Source: Tetramitus jugosus
Lineage: Eukaryota; Heterolobosea; Eutetramitea; Acrasida; Vahlkampfiidae
Length of the DNA: 64,000 nucleotides
Direction: 5' to 3'
Assembly (NCBI GenBank): GCA_937625935.1
Contig: OW569378.1
Coordinates: 248,001-312,000, forward strand
The notes under the pieces are model-generated. The model ran no database searches. It was not told where the DNA came from and saw nothing but the letters and a program-made list of their open reading frames with translations. Of this stretch, positions 50,983 to 61,108 are shown one piece after another. The stretch's first letter is position 1. The number at the start of each line of letters is the position of its first letter. A program made the translations under genes and the position numbers.

Positions 50983-52920
50983 ATGAATCTAACAAAGTAC
51001 CTAATCATCCACAAAAACTCTGGAAAGGCTCTGGATTGGAATTTGGGTGCCCCAAATCATCACAGTCTGTTTCTGTGGTCTCCCACTTACAATGCTCCCA
51101 ATCATCAGTGGATCATTTGTCAAGAAGGTTCCTCGCCAGAACAGGTCAAGATTAAATCTCCGCCTCGTTCTCCGACTGAAAAATCCGACATTGTGCTCAG
51201 TGAAGCCTACATTTGGAAACACAAGGACGATAGTAGTAGCTACTATACGCTTGACGAGAAACAAAAGCTCCATGAGACGTGGGTGTTGGAACCAGTGAGA
51301 TCAAGCGGTGCCAATGTGTTTCGATTGAAATATGTTGACAATGGTTGTTACTTGGTTTTTCAAGCGCGCAGTAGCTCTTGTGCGAGCAGTAAGCCACAAC
51401 CTGACAGCGTTCATTTGGCTCCTTATTTGATGCCTAGCGAGCTAATAGGTACGAGTGGCAGTTGTGGTGATGATGAATGGGTGTTGTACGAGCTACAAGA
51501 TCATTCTTCTCGTTCCACTCAGAGCGGCTCTGCAGTTGATGTTGACTCTCAGTCATCGTACATGATTGTAAACAAGATGACAGGATTGGCATTGGATGGT
51601 AATTGTTCTGCTGCGAATCAAGTGTGTCAAACGCACAAGAGACCATTTGTGTGGCCAGTGAGCTCAACTGATGCGAAACAAGCACCCGTCAATCACCAAT
51701 TCCAATTTTCGTTGGTCAATGGGAACTCTGGTGCACCCATCAACGAATACATGATTGTTTCGTTGAACAGTAGAATGGCACTGGATGGCAATGAGAATGT
51801 GCCTCAGCACGATGCACAGTATCCTGCTCCGTTCATGTGGGCGCCTCATCCCAATGCGCCCAATCATCGCTGGAGACTGATCAATGAAAGTGGTGGATAT
51901 TATAGTATTGAGAATGTGGCGAATGGAAAAGTGTTGGACGGTAATGTAACTGCATCGAATCAGCTCGATTCAAAGCATAGAGCTCCATTCTTGAATTGGA
52001 AAACAAGCAACAATGATGGACAGTTGTGGGAATTGAGAAAGGTGAACACCAATGTTGCATCAATCATGCAGCAGCAACAACAACCACAACAGAGAAAGCT
52101 TGCATTCCCAATCTTACCCCCACAGAAGAATGAAGTAGATTGTGCTCCTATTGATCCGTACATGCTTCAAAATGCACCTGTTTTCGAACAAGCAGACAAA
52201 CAAGGCATTAAAAAGCACTTTGACGAGCAAGGATTTGTGATCATTCGAGGTGTGCTCAACGAGAACGAAGTACAGGAAACAAGAAACTATTTCGATGAAG
52301 TTAACAAGTCCATCAACTGGGGAACAAGTTATCCAAGAATCATGATGCCTCACAGAAATCACAAACGTGCTGAGCAATTGCTCCGACATCCCAACATTGT
52401 TCCGTTTGTGGAGCTCGTCATGGGAGAGGAATGCAGAGGTGCTCAAACCATGTACTACTTCAAGCCACCGGGATCAAGGGGACAATCACTGCATCAAGAT
52501 AACTTTTATCTGAAATCGCAGCCAGGTACTTGTGTGGCCTCTTGGACTGCCATTGATGATGCTGATCCCTACAATGGTGGCATGTACTTGGCTCCAGACA
52601 CAAGCAATTATGATATCCAGTGCCCAGGATTAGCAGACATGAGTCGTTCTGCCTTCCCAGCCTACGTTCCTATTCCACATGACAAGAAACCATTGCTTGC
52701 TGGAATGAAGGCAGGAGATGTTTTGATCTTCAATGGCAATGTGTTGCATGGCAGTGGACCCAACAATACCTCGGATCGTTTCAGAAGAAGCTTCATTGGT
52801 CATTACATACCTGCGTCGTCCCAGATGATATCAGAGTTTTATCTACCTCTGGTCGATCTCAAAACAGGAGAGACCATGTCACTCACGCACAACGCTGGTG
52901 GCGGTCCTTGCGGTGGATGA
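50983..52920 (+). CDS. Ricin-type lectin fused to phytanoyl-CoA dioxygenase-like domain
   Basis: A 645-residue single-exon product. Residues 1-360 hold ricin-B-type repeats: Y-I/L-I-x-x-K-x-S/T-G-x-A-L-D-x-N near 7-20, then about 190-203, 255-268 and 310-322, each ending in an N-H-x-W or similar strand. A Gln-rich linker (about 365-380) leads to a PhyH-type Fe(II)/2-oxoglutarate domain (about 410-625). The iron ligands are HQD (about 503-505) and the second His in LHGSG (about 588), with the 2OG-binding Arg in RFRRSFIGH near 601. PhyH enzymes hydroxylate lipids or small molecules. The fusion suggests glycan- or glycolipid-directed oxidation. No signal peptide is visible. Confidence 0.85.
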   Translation: MNLTKYLIIHKNSGKALDWNLGAPNHHSLFLWSPTYNAPNHQWIICQEGSSPEQVKIKSPPRSPTEKSDIVLSEAYIWKHKDDSSSYYTLDEKQKLHETWVLEPVRSSGANVFRLKYVDNGCYLVFQARSSSCASSKPQPDSVHLAPYLMPSELIGTSGSCGDDEWVLYELQDHSSRSTQSGSAVDVDSQSSYMIVNKMTGLALDGNCSAANQVCQTHKRPFVWPVSSTDAKQAPVNHQFQFSLVNGNSGAPINEYMIVSLNSRMALDGNENVPQHDAQYPAPFMWAPHPNAPNHRWRLINESGGYYSIENVANGKVLDGNVTASNQLDSKHRAPFLNWKTSNNDGQLWELRKVNTNVASIMQQQQQPQQRKLAFPILPPQKNEVDCAPIDPYMLQNAPVFEQADKQGIKKHFDEQGFVIIRGVLNENEVQETRNYFDEVNKSINWGTSYPRIMMPHRNHKRAEQLLRHPNIVPFVELVMGEECRGAQTMYYFKPPGSRGQSLHQDNFYLKSQPGTCVASWTAIDDADPYNGGMYLAPDTSNYDIQCPGLADMSRSAFPAYVPIPHDKKPLLAGMKAGDVLIFNGNVLHGSGPNNTSDRFRRSFIGHYIPASSQMISEFYLPLVDLKTGETMSLTHNAGGGPCGG

Positions 52921-52946
52921 ATGTTATTGATTCGTATTGATTGTAT

Positions 52947-55127
52947 TTATAAAATGTAAAAGTTAGCACACACAATCTTGCGCAAGTAGTCCCTAATCTT
53001 CTTTGTTGGTGCATCGATTTGAGTCTCCTCTGCTGAAAAGGTAACAATCGAATTAAGTGCTGGCAAAGAAATCTTATAGAGACCAAAACTCTCCATATCT
53101 ACTCGAACATCTAGTCCCTCACTTTGCAGTGAGTGAATTATTCTCTCCACAGTTACATCACCGAAAAGCATTTGCTGCCGGGTAGGCCGCTTTTCCTCTG
53201 TCGTGGCAGAGCTTGCACTCGCACTAGGAACTTTGTGATCTGGAAGAAGCAGATAGGCACCATCTTTGGCGTGAACTCTAGCACTAATTCGAGCCACATT
53301 CATACCCTTCATCTGCTTAGGGAAAATTTCATTGGCCAACTCATCACTCACCTTTGCTTGTTCATATTTCCTCGTTAAACTTCGTATCAGGGTGCGCTCC
53401 ATCGAACCAATCGTGTATATCGTTCCTGGAACGATTCCCTGAAGAATTTTGATATTCAAATGTTGAGCCACACTCAATGGCAACAACAAATTTTCTGGCT
53501 CGATTGTTTTGATGAGTTGATGCACCTCGTTCGCCTTTAACTTCACATCGATCGGGCAATGGATGATATTGATATGCAAATCATTCTTTTTCGAACCATT
53601 ATGCATGTCAAATGGCGCAGTTAGATTATTCACTGGGAAATCTGGCTCAATACACAGCATCGCACTCCTAGGGTTTCCTCCAAGCAACTTGATCAGTGGC
53701 AACACATCTCCCAAGCGACAACTTGGATGACCGGTGAATATGATACAGGGATTCGATCTATTCTGATGATAAACCTGGGCAAACTCTGCATTCATCGCAG
53801 GAAACACTTGCAGTTGCTTGTTGGCCAACAAGTTGTGATGAATGAACGGAGGTTCTGCCACAAAAGCCTTCTCCTGCTTCTGAGAGCACAACCACTCTGA
53901 AGAAATGTTTGAATAGGCTAATGAATGCTTTGCAGAAGGTGATACGAAAAACATGTTCACGTTCAACAGATTCAACGAATTGAGATACGACCGAATTACT
54001 TCAATCAAATCATACACGATACCACTGGAATACGTCGGTATGAGCACATCACCTCCACTGCTCACAGTGAGACCAATGCTGCGACACAAGTCATTCATAC
54101 TCATCTCCAGTGTTCTCGCATCCTGCGTTACAACAGATGACTGAGAAGAAACATCGGCAATCAACACCAGATCTGCATTCTTCAACTCCTTGATGGCCAA
54201 TGGTTCCGGATGCCTTGCCGTCGCACTCGAAGAACACGACAAGTACACCATTTTTTCATACTCGGTCTGAATGATCCAATTCGCACTACCCAGACAAAAT
54301 CCACTACTCACCGGAGTGACCACAAACGATCCAAACACTGATATTCTCTCCTGGAACGACACTGGTCTCACAAACTTCATGCACTGTTCAATATCATGCA
54401 ATGTATAAATAGATTTCCACTCATCCATGAACTGATGATACAATTGTCGAATAAATGAATCCTCATCATTGTCATCATCATCATCTCCCATACTCGCATC
54501 ATCATTCTCGAGAGTTCTCTTTTTGGATCCTTTTGCAATTGGAATGGTCAAATTCGGAGTATTAATCATGGATTGAAGTTCTCTGTGATGAGCTCGATGA
54601 ACACAATTGACCAATTCTTCCATGTGCTGCCGACCAATCTGCACTGTAGGTTCAGTCGCATAGATTCTACCATGAAACAAGGATTTTGCTCTCTCATTCT
54701 GAAACAAGTATGGCAGAGCAAGCATATGATGAATGTTACTAATGAGAATCACATCGATATTCGATAGATCAATCATTGCTAAACCTCCACTACTACTATC
54801 ACTACTACTACTATTTTCATTTTCATTAGTAGTAGTTTTAGTGGTAGTAGTAGTTCGAAGAGCTTTTGGAATGTTGAATCGAAGTTGTTGGACTTGAAGC
54901 ATACCATTGATAGTATTGATATTGTTCTGTTGATGTTGATGTTGGTGGTGGTTCGTGTGAATGTTGATTTTGTTGTTATTGTTGTGAATTTTGGTGGTCA
55001 TGGTGGGTAGAGGATGCAAGTGTAATAGAGATTCCAAGTGAATGGGACAATCGATCAAAATGTTGGTGTTCTTGAATGTGATCAAGTAACACGATGATCC
55101 ATTGTCTGTCAAGCTCTGCACTCTCAT
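52947..55127 (-). CDS. INTS9: Integrator complex subunit 9
   Basis: Read from the ATG at 55127 the product has 726 residues; an upstream extension has no ATG. The inactive metallo-beta-lactamase/beta-CASP pattern is clear: NIDVILISN near 155, GRIYATEPTVQIGRQHMEEL near 185, VTPVSSGFCLGSANWIIQ near 295, and CIIFTGHPSCRLGDVLPLI near 500. Asn/Thr-rich insertions lie at residues 45-130, unlike in animals. INTS9 pairs with the catalytic INTS11 in the Integrator RNA-cleavage module that processes snRNAs and attenuates Pol II. The gene ends 26 bp from the convergent lectin-PhyH gene. Confidence 0.9.
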   Translation of the reverse strand: MRVQSLTDNGSSCYLITFKNTNILIDCPIHLESLLHLHPLPTMTTKIHNNNNKINIHTNHHQHQHQQNNINTINGMLQVQQLRFNIPKALRTTTTTKTTTNENENSSSSDSSSGGLAMIDLSNIDVILISNIHHMLALPYLFQNERAKSLFHGRIYATEPTVQIGRQHMEELVNCVHRAHHRELQSMINTPNLTIPIAKGSKKRTLENDDASMGDDDDDNDEDSFIRQLYHQFMDEWKSIYTLHDIEQCMKFVRPVSFQERISVFGSFVVTPVSSGFCLGSANWIIQTEYEKMVYLSCSSSATARHPEPLAIKELKNADLVLIADVSSQSSVVTQDARTLEMSMNDLCRSIGLTVSSGGDVLIPTYSSGIVYDLIEVIRSYLNSLNLLNVNMFFVSPSAKHSLAYSNISSEWLCSQKQEKAFVAEPPFIHHNLLANKQLQVFPAMNAEFAQVYHQNRSNPCIIFTGHPSCRLGDVLPLIKLLGGNPRSAMLCIEPDFPVNNLTAPFDMHNGSKKNDLHINIIHCPIDVKLKANEVHQLIKTIEPENLLLPLSVAQHLNIKILQGIVPGTIYTIGSMERTLIRSLTRKYEQAKVSDELANEIFPKQMKGMNVARISARVHAKDGAYLLLPDHKVPSASASSATTEEKRPTRQQMLFGDVTVERIIHSLQSEGLDVRVDMESFGLYKISLPALNSIVTFSAEETQIDAPTKKIRDYLRKIVCANFYIL

Positions 55128-55141
55128 TTTCTTCTTGTTGG

Positions 55142-55153
55142 TTTTTTGGCGCC
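55142..55153. promoter_or_regulatory. E2F-like element between INTS9 and the next gene
   Basis: TTTTTTGGCGCC lies in the 169-bp divergent spacer, only 15 bp before the INTS9 start and 144 bp before the start at 55297. Confidence 0.4.
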
Positions 55154-55296
55154 CTTTTTTCTTACTCACTTGTATTTTTAGCAAAGACAGATATTCCTCC
55201 TCGAAGGTTCAAACAAAGAACTACAGCCGAACCAAGAGAATCACAAAAGAACAACGACTCACACAACAAGCAATAGAACAACAACAAAAAACAATC

Positions 55297-56052
55297 ATGG
55301 GTAATCAAATAGCATACATTACGTCCATCTATGATCACACCAACAGTCAACAAGAAGAAATCAAATACAAGCGTCAACTACTCCAATGCTCTCGTGAACA
55401 ATTACAAGTCGAAGTTCAAACTCAGGAACACTTGGAACAAATGATACTCGAAGCACAACAACACTTGCAATGTCTAGAACAACGAAAACAAACTTTGGAA
55501 TCAGAGAGAAACAAAGTATTGGAGGATATAGCCGCACAGAAACAAGCATATGATGAAAAATCAGTGGAGGAAAAGAATGAGGAGTTTGAGAGAAAGTACA
55601 ATAATACGTATCGATTTTTGAATGAAGATATGGTGAAGATGATTGATTCGATTACTGAGAAAATGTTCATTTATCAGAGCAAGATTTATAATTTGCAGTT
55701 GAAGGTGGATGAAATGGCTGATATTCGAGAGCAGACAGCGTACAATACGGATATAGTGGAAGAAGAGTTGGATGCGTTGGAACAGAGAGTGTCAGGTGTT
55801 AATATTGGATCGAGTACTACGAATCAAGATAGAGAGAGCGATATTGGTGCTGATTCGCAGAACATGTTGTTGCATTTGGAAGGTGGAACAGCACCGGCAC
55901 TGGATGATGATGATGATGAAGACGCACAATCTTCTTCCTCTGCTGCTAAAGATGGCGATTTTGTGGTGTACTATGAATCAGCAAAGCCGTCAACTAGTTT
56001 CTTCTCATTGACAAATAGTTCGGCAATACGGATGCCTGACGACCAAGTCTAA
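55297..56052 (+). CDS. Coiled-coil protein, unknown
   Basis: A 251-residue product from ATG 55297 (MGNQIAYITS); a longer in-frame extension to 55102 lacks support because its head is not ATG-initiated and overlaps the INTS9 start. Residues 20-165 are Gln/Glu-rich coiled coil, and the C-terminal third is acidic/Ser-rich. The MGN start could be myristoylated, although the sixth residue is not Ser/Thr. No recognised family. It is divergent from INTS9 and ends 61 bp from ALIX, convergent. Confidence 0.75.
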   Translation: MGNQIAYITSIYDHTNSQQEEIKYKRQLLQCSREQLQVEVQTQEHLEQMILEAQQHLQCLEQRKQTLESERNKVLEDIAAQKQAYDEKSVEEKNEEFERKYNNTYRFLNEDMVKMIDSITEKMFIYQSKIYNLQLKVDEMADIREQTAYNTDIVEEELDALEQRVSGVNIGSSTTNQDRESDIGADSQNMLLHLEGGTAPALDDDDDEDAQSSSSAAKDGDFVVYYESAKPSTSFFSLTNSSAIRMPDDQV

Positions 56053-56113
56053 GAAGAACAATATTGTAAATAACAAAAACTTTTTCAAAAAACGACTATA
56101 CACACTTTACATT

Positions 56114-58654
56114 TTATTGATAACGATAATTGTTGTTTGGTGGTTGTTGTTGGTACTGTGGAGGTTGTTGTGGGTTATAGTATGGCTGCTGTTGTTGAGG
56201 ATATGGTTGTTGTTGTGGTTGTGGTTGTTGATATTGAGGAGGTTGGCCATACTGTGGTTGTCGCTGCTGTTGCTGTTGCTGTTGTGGAGCATGTGGCAAC
56301 TGACGACTATGTTGCTGTTGTTGTGGTGGTGGTTGTTGATATTGTGGTTGAGACTGCTGTTGTGGCTGTTGTTGTGGCATAATGTAGGAAGGGGACACTG
56401 GTTGTCTGGACAAATTTTCAATAATGTCCTGCTTGTTCGTCTCTCTAGCAAATGCAAAGTCTTCTGCCTTCTGCTTCAACTTTTCCAAAATGTCTTGCAT
56501 TGCTTGATAGAAGGTCTTTCCTTCCTTGATGTTGGCCATCACTTCATTGTATCTATTGATGGAATCATACACACTCTGGATCACAGCTTCTCTCTCTTGA
56601 AGAACATTGCTCTGATTCTTTGACTGTACAAATACATTGTTCGCTCCAGTGATTTGCTGCATGAGCTTGTCTTCTTCGGCCAATAATGGAGCAATTCTTT
56701 GAATCTCCCTGTCTGCTTCTGCCAATTTCTCCTGAACGGCAGCATCGACACGACTTTGTTCCTTCAACAAATATTCCTGAACAGCTGCAATGTCAGCAGT
56801 CTTTCCTCTCACATCTTCCTCGATTTGGATTTCTTGTCCAAAGAGAACTTCCAATTGATCATAGAACTTCTTCAAGTCTGTCACTACTTGCTGCACAGAC
56901 ACATTGCTGGTCAAGTTTGGCAGAAGGGAGTTCAGCTCACTTGGTGTCTTGTCAAAATGTGCGAATCCATCCTTCCATTTTGCAATCTTGTTGTCAATCA
57001 ACTTATCGGCATTGGAAGCAATATTTACCTTAGAGTAGTGATCATTCAATGCCTTGTACATGCCCTGAGTCAGGGAAGAAGATGGTAATCTGGCCCATCT
57101 GTTACCATACTGTTCGCGACATGATTGATCATCTGCTGCTTCCTTCTCCAGTGTTCGCTTGATAGAATTGCACAGTTCTCTTGTGATATCAGCCAACTGA
57201 TTCAACAATACTCTCTCCTCTTGCAAGCCAACGACTCCACCCAATTTGTTGATTGCTTGAATCTTTGTGTGTACCTCTTGTGGGAATCCAGACTTTGAAT
57301 CCACAGCCAAAATACTTCCAGGCAATCCCATACTGGCCAAATGAGTCTTCAACTGGTCTCTGTGTTCTCTTGCATTCTTAAATGCGGCATCTTCCTTGGA
57401 GCGGACACTCTCCAAGAATTGCTTTGCGGCTTCAATCACAGGTATTGGATACAAATCACTAAACATGTCTGCCACATTCGAATATTTGATCAAGTCTTCA
57501 ATAATGACAGCATTTGCCATCTTCTTTCCTTGAACTTCAGGAAGATCCTCAAACTTTGGAACCTTGTAATGATACACCTTTTGATTATCGACTTGCGCAG
57601 TATTGTATTGAGTGACCAATGTTTGTTCAAATGCCTTGAGTGATTTGGACAAGTTGTCAGATACCTTGAATTGCAATGCGGTATTTACAATGTTGATTGC
57701 ACGTTCCAAACGAGCCAACTCTCTGCCAACTTCATCCTCCTCTCTATCGGCAACAGCCAACTGATGAACACTGAATGCTTCAAAGTACATTCTTGCAAAA
57801 TTAACATAGCTCTCCCATGCTTTTCCAAACACAGTCTTCAATGATCCAGATGTCATCTGTGAATAGACAACAGAGAATTGGCGTGCGGTATCATGAGCAA
57901 TCTTTGAAACGGCTTCAGGCTTCATTCGCTTCTTGAATGCCTTTTCTACTACACACTGTTGTGCATTGGCAACAGAAAGATTGACCAAACAGTCCAATGC
58001 TTCTCCAGTGATATCAGATGTGATTTTTTCTGTAATCTTGGGAGAGATTCTGTCCTTGATGTATTGGAAGAGACCTGCAGCTGTTTGGAAGTGCTTGATT
58101 GAAGCGTTGATTCCTTCGTCTGATTGTCTGTTTTGAGAAGCTCCCAATTGATGTTCAATCACAGCAGCATTGAACAAGGCAGAAGCCTGTTCATAAAAAC
58201 AATTGCCCTGAGCTATATATGAACAACAGAGTAAGCACACCACACACTTTGTTCAACACAACAACAATAACACCTCACAAAAAGACAAAACAGATTTTGA
58301 CAAAAAAAACATCATCACAACAATGAGCTACGTACAAACTTTGGTTCCACTGAATGAGTCATACCAAGAAAATGTCAATTGAACTCTATTGGTTCCAGAA
58401 TTGATTGGAAAATGAGCAGAGAGGTGCTCCATCTCAGCTGCATACTTGAGACACAAGTCTCTTGATCCCTCACTTCGATCCTGCAAATTTCTCATTTCAT
58501 TTCTGTGTTGTTGTATACTGTTCAAGTGTTCTTGATGTTGTTTCAACTTTTGAGAACCGTCTTGATGTGATGTCAGATACTTGGACAGTGGTTTCATCAG
58601 ATCCAAGGCATCTGTTTTTTTTTGGCCAAGTGTTTTGACGTCTAGTGCGATCAT
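56114..58654 (-). CDS. ALIX: ALIX/Bro1-domain ESCRT accessory protein, two exons
   Basis: Exons are 58336-58654 (ATG at 58654) and 56114-58212. The 123-nt intron has GTACGT and ATAG borders, phase 1. The product has 805 residues. The Bro1 domain covers about 1-380 (FSWYDSFSG, EQASALFNAAVIEHQ, EGINASIKHFQTAAGLFQYI), a coiled V-like domain about 390-690, and a Pro/Gln/Tyr-rich tail follows (690-805) with PQYQQ and YNPQQPP tracts. ALIX recruits ESCRT-III through Bro1 in endosomal sorting, membrane repair and cytokinesis. The tail replaces the animal proline-rich region that binds TSG101 and ALG-2. Confidence 0.92.
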
Positions 58655-59023
58655 TTTTATCAAATTTTAGTGAAGGTGAGTGATAGGATGATATATATAT
58701 GGGATCGATGGATGAAAGAGTGTTTTTTGTTTTGCTGATGTTGTTGTGTACACGCGTCAAATAAGCTTTTCTTTTTTTTGGTTGGAACAGGAGAACTAAA
58801 ATTGGATGGGCAGACAAACTTCCTTCCTGTAGGTGATCGATGTCCGTCCAGTTTGCTGTTGGAAGAGTCGAATACCCCGACAGTGGGATTTTCTGCAAAA
58901 CTTGGCACTAGGGCTTTTATTCTGGATTTTGTTTGCCGAGATTTTGGGCACCCAAAATCTTCCAAGCTGTTGGGGATGGTTATGCAGATCTTATTCGTTG
59001 TAAAATAAAGTGGAAGGTTCTAT
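58655..59023. other. Intergenic region with a short palindrome
   Basis: Upstream of ALIX and 3' of the Harbinger partner ORF. It contains the perfect palindrome at 58939-58960. A left terminal inverted repeat of the Harbinger element would be expected here but I could not find one. Confidence 0.4.
58939..58960. repeat. Perfect palindrome, 10-bp arms
   Basis: AGATTTTGGG-CA-CCCAAAATCT, with the arms exactly complementary around a 2-nt centre. It lies 63 bp outside the 3' end of the 59024-60037 ORF and may belong to the element's edge. Confidence 0.7.
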
Positions 59024-60037
59024 TCAATTTATTGTTTCTTCGTTATCCAAGTGTTGCAACAAGCGGTCCATCAACTGCCTGATAGCAACAACATCTCTTT
59101 GAGTGTCCTTGTGGGCTTGCTCAATCCTTGAAAGCCTGGACGAAAATTCATCTTCTGTGGTGGTCGCTTGACCACCTTCAAGAATTCTCATACATGAAGC
59201 CATGACCATGGTCTTCATCTCTTCCATTCTGTCGCGAGATTCCTCTTGGCGCCTGATCTTGTTTGACAGAGAAATTTTCTCGCCTCGTTTCTCGGAGATC
59301 GCTTCATTCCTAATTTGGGTGTTCGATTTCTCCTGTCGAGAGAACTCCAAGAAATTATCTGCTGTTCGGATCGTTTCACTGTCAACGGATGACGACGCAT
59401 GATCATCCTCTCCATCTTCGAGCATTTGCTCAAGATCACTCAGGGGTCGAACCACATCGGGCACAATATCAACCTCGTCCTCGGAGGTATCTTCATTCAA
59501 TCCGGCAATGACAGCGCTTCGTTTCTTCGTTCCCAACCTGTTCCCCTGTTTCTCATTTCTGGCTGTGTTCTTTGAATAGATGTGATTTTGAATCTTCAAT
59601 TTCACGGTCTCTTCGTTGACAGGCTGTTTTGTCTTCTCCTCCATAGCCTTCTTTATTTGGGCCATGACGGTTCGAACGCGATTTTCTCGGAACAGCGAAT
59701 CCATTTTCAGATCGCACATGACATATGCGGAACAAAGAATGCGCGACCATTTTTTATTGATCCGAACGACCGGTTGACGAGGAGATTTAGAACTTCTGAG
59801 TGTAACGGGAGAAATAGCCTTATCAAGTAAATCCTCATCATCTGAAGGGAATCCAAGAGCATCAGATACTCGAGAATCCTGTGACTGATTTGATGATGAC
59901 TGGTCTAATTGACTGGAACCGTTTGATGGTGCTGATGGTGGTGATGGTGGTGATGGTGAGATACCAGGTAATGATTGTTGTGATGATGTTGTCGATCGTA
60001 CACTAAGTAGTGCAGCGCTGATATCGGTTGTGAACAT
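59024..60037 (-). CDS. Partner ORF of the Harbinger-type element, or host protein
   Basis: A 337-residue product from an ATG at 60037. The N-terminal ~70 residues are Ser/Pro-rich. Residues about 90-160 form a compact basic helical segment (KKWSRILCSAYVMCDLKMDS) that could be a DNA-binding trihelix/Myb-like fold. The C-terminal part is acidic, then a coiled coil. Its start is 6 bp from that of the transposase on the opposite strand. PIF/Harbinger elements normally carry a second, Myb/SANT-like ORF needed for nuclear import and binding, so this placement suggests that role, though the sequence match is weak. Confidence 0.5.
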   Translation of the reverse strand: MFTTDISAALLSVRSTTSSQQSLPGISPSPPSPPSAPSNGSSQLDQSSSNQSQDSRVSDALGFPSDDEDLLDKAISPVTLRSSKSPRQPVVRINKKWSRILCSAYVMCDLKMDSLFRENRVRTVMAQIKKAMEEKTKQPVNEETVKLKIQNHIYSKNTARNEKQGNRLGTKKRSAVIAGLNEDTSEDEVDIVPDVVRPLSDLEQMLEDGEDDHASSSVDSETIRTADNFLEFSRQEKSNTQIRNEAISEKRGEKISLSNKIRRQEESRDRMEEMKTMVMASCMRILEGGQATTTEDEFSSRLSRIEQAHKDTQRDVVAIRQLMDRLLQHLDNEETIN

Positions 60038-60043
60038 GTCGAG

Positions 60044-61108
60044 ATGTTTTTTCTTGGTTTGGTTTTCAAAGCTTTTGTTGAAGTCAACCTCGTCTTCAAC
60101 AAAACAATGAACAGCAACAAAAAGGTGAAGGCGGCAACAATCTTACTTCTCCTTTCATGCTTGAGTGAAGAGTCGATTGATTATGGGCGATCAGCCATGA
60201 GAAGAGCCCAAACAAATCATGGCCTTGGACGCGGTGTGGTCAAGAACAAGAGGAGACAGTCGTACAAGGGAAACGATGTTTACAATAGATGGTCTTCTGG
60301 CTCCGATCGCCAGTTCAAGCAGCTACTCCACATTACTCAGAATGAGTTTGACAAGATTGTTGGAGCAATGCGAAGATTTGAACTCATTATGAGTGATGAA
60401 TCCAAATGCCTCACATTTGAAAACCAGATCCTATTGACAATGTACTGGATCGTTCAGTACCCGAGATATTCTATTCTATCATCCGAGTTTGGCATCTCGG
60501 AATATGTTGTTTCCAAATGTATCAACGCAACAATCCCTTATATGGTTGAACACTTTATACAATATATTCCGAACAAAAAGCTAAGTGACTTATCTTCGTC
60601 TGTCAGTCAGCGCATCATATTTGTTATTGATGGGACTGCACATATGATTCAGAAACCGTCTGCTGCACAACACAGATGGTATCGCAACGATAAGAATGGT
60701 CACTGGATTCAAACGTTGTTGCTTGTGGATTTCGATGGCAACATCATTGCTTTTAGCACTAATTATCCAGGAAGATTGTCGGATTCGGCATGTGCGAGGC
60801 GATGTGGCTTGTTTCAACGTATTTGCAATGAAGAAGGACAAAACTTTGCTTTGGGTGATCCCGGCTTCCAGAATGTGGACTATGTCGTTGCAGGGTTGAA
60901 AAGCAACATGATTCACGGTGACGGTTGTCGTGAATTTTTGAGGGTGACAAGGTCTGAGCAGATAGTAGTTGAACACGTGAATTGCTTTATTAAAACATGC
61001 AGGTCACTGAGCACCGAGTTTAGACACAATCATGCCCTACTGACTGGTTGTGTGTTTGTGGCATGTGGGATGTTTATGTGGAAAAAAGGTTTGGGTCATT
61101 ACTGCTGA
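60044..61108 (+). CDS. PIF/Harbinger (DDE_4) transposase
   Basis: A 354-residue frame from ATG 60044, or 333 residues from the ATG at 60107, which is the likelier start because 60044 lies 6 bp from the opposite gene. The DDE_4 triad is visible: Asp in FVIDGTAHMIQKP (about residue 195), Asp in LGDPGFQ (about 272) and Glu in VVEHVNCFIK (about 309). The spacing of about 37 between the last two is usual for HARBI1-like enzymes. The helix-turn-helix-like segment SSEFGISEYVVSKC lies near 150. The frame is uninterrupted, so the element may be recent or the protein domesticated. No terminal inverted repeats or TWA duplications could be recognised by eye. Confidence 0.85.
   Translation: MFFLGLVFKAFVEVNLVFNKTMNSNKKVKAATILLLLSCLSEESIDYGRSAMRRAQTNHGLGRGVVKNKRRQSYKGNDVYNRWSSGSDRQFKQLLHITQNEFDKIVGAMRRFELIMSDESKCLTFENQILLTMYWIVQYPRYSILSSEFGISEYVVSKCINATIPYMVEHFIQYIPNKKLSDLSSSVSQRIIFVIDGTAHMIQKPSAAQHRWYRNDKNGHWIQTLLLVDFDGNIIAFSTNYPGRLSDSACARRCGLFQRICNEEGQNFALGDPGFQNVDYVVAGLKSNMIHGDGCREFLRVTRSEQIVVEHVNCFIKTCRSLSTEFRHNHALLTGCVFVACGMFMWKKGLGHYC

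Noticed and set aside
55102-55296. Hydrophobic N-terminal extension of the coiled-coil gene at 55297
   Set aside because: It does not begin with ATG, crosses the E2F-like element and overlaps the INTS9 start; the ATG at 55297 is simpler.
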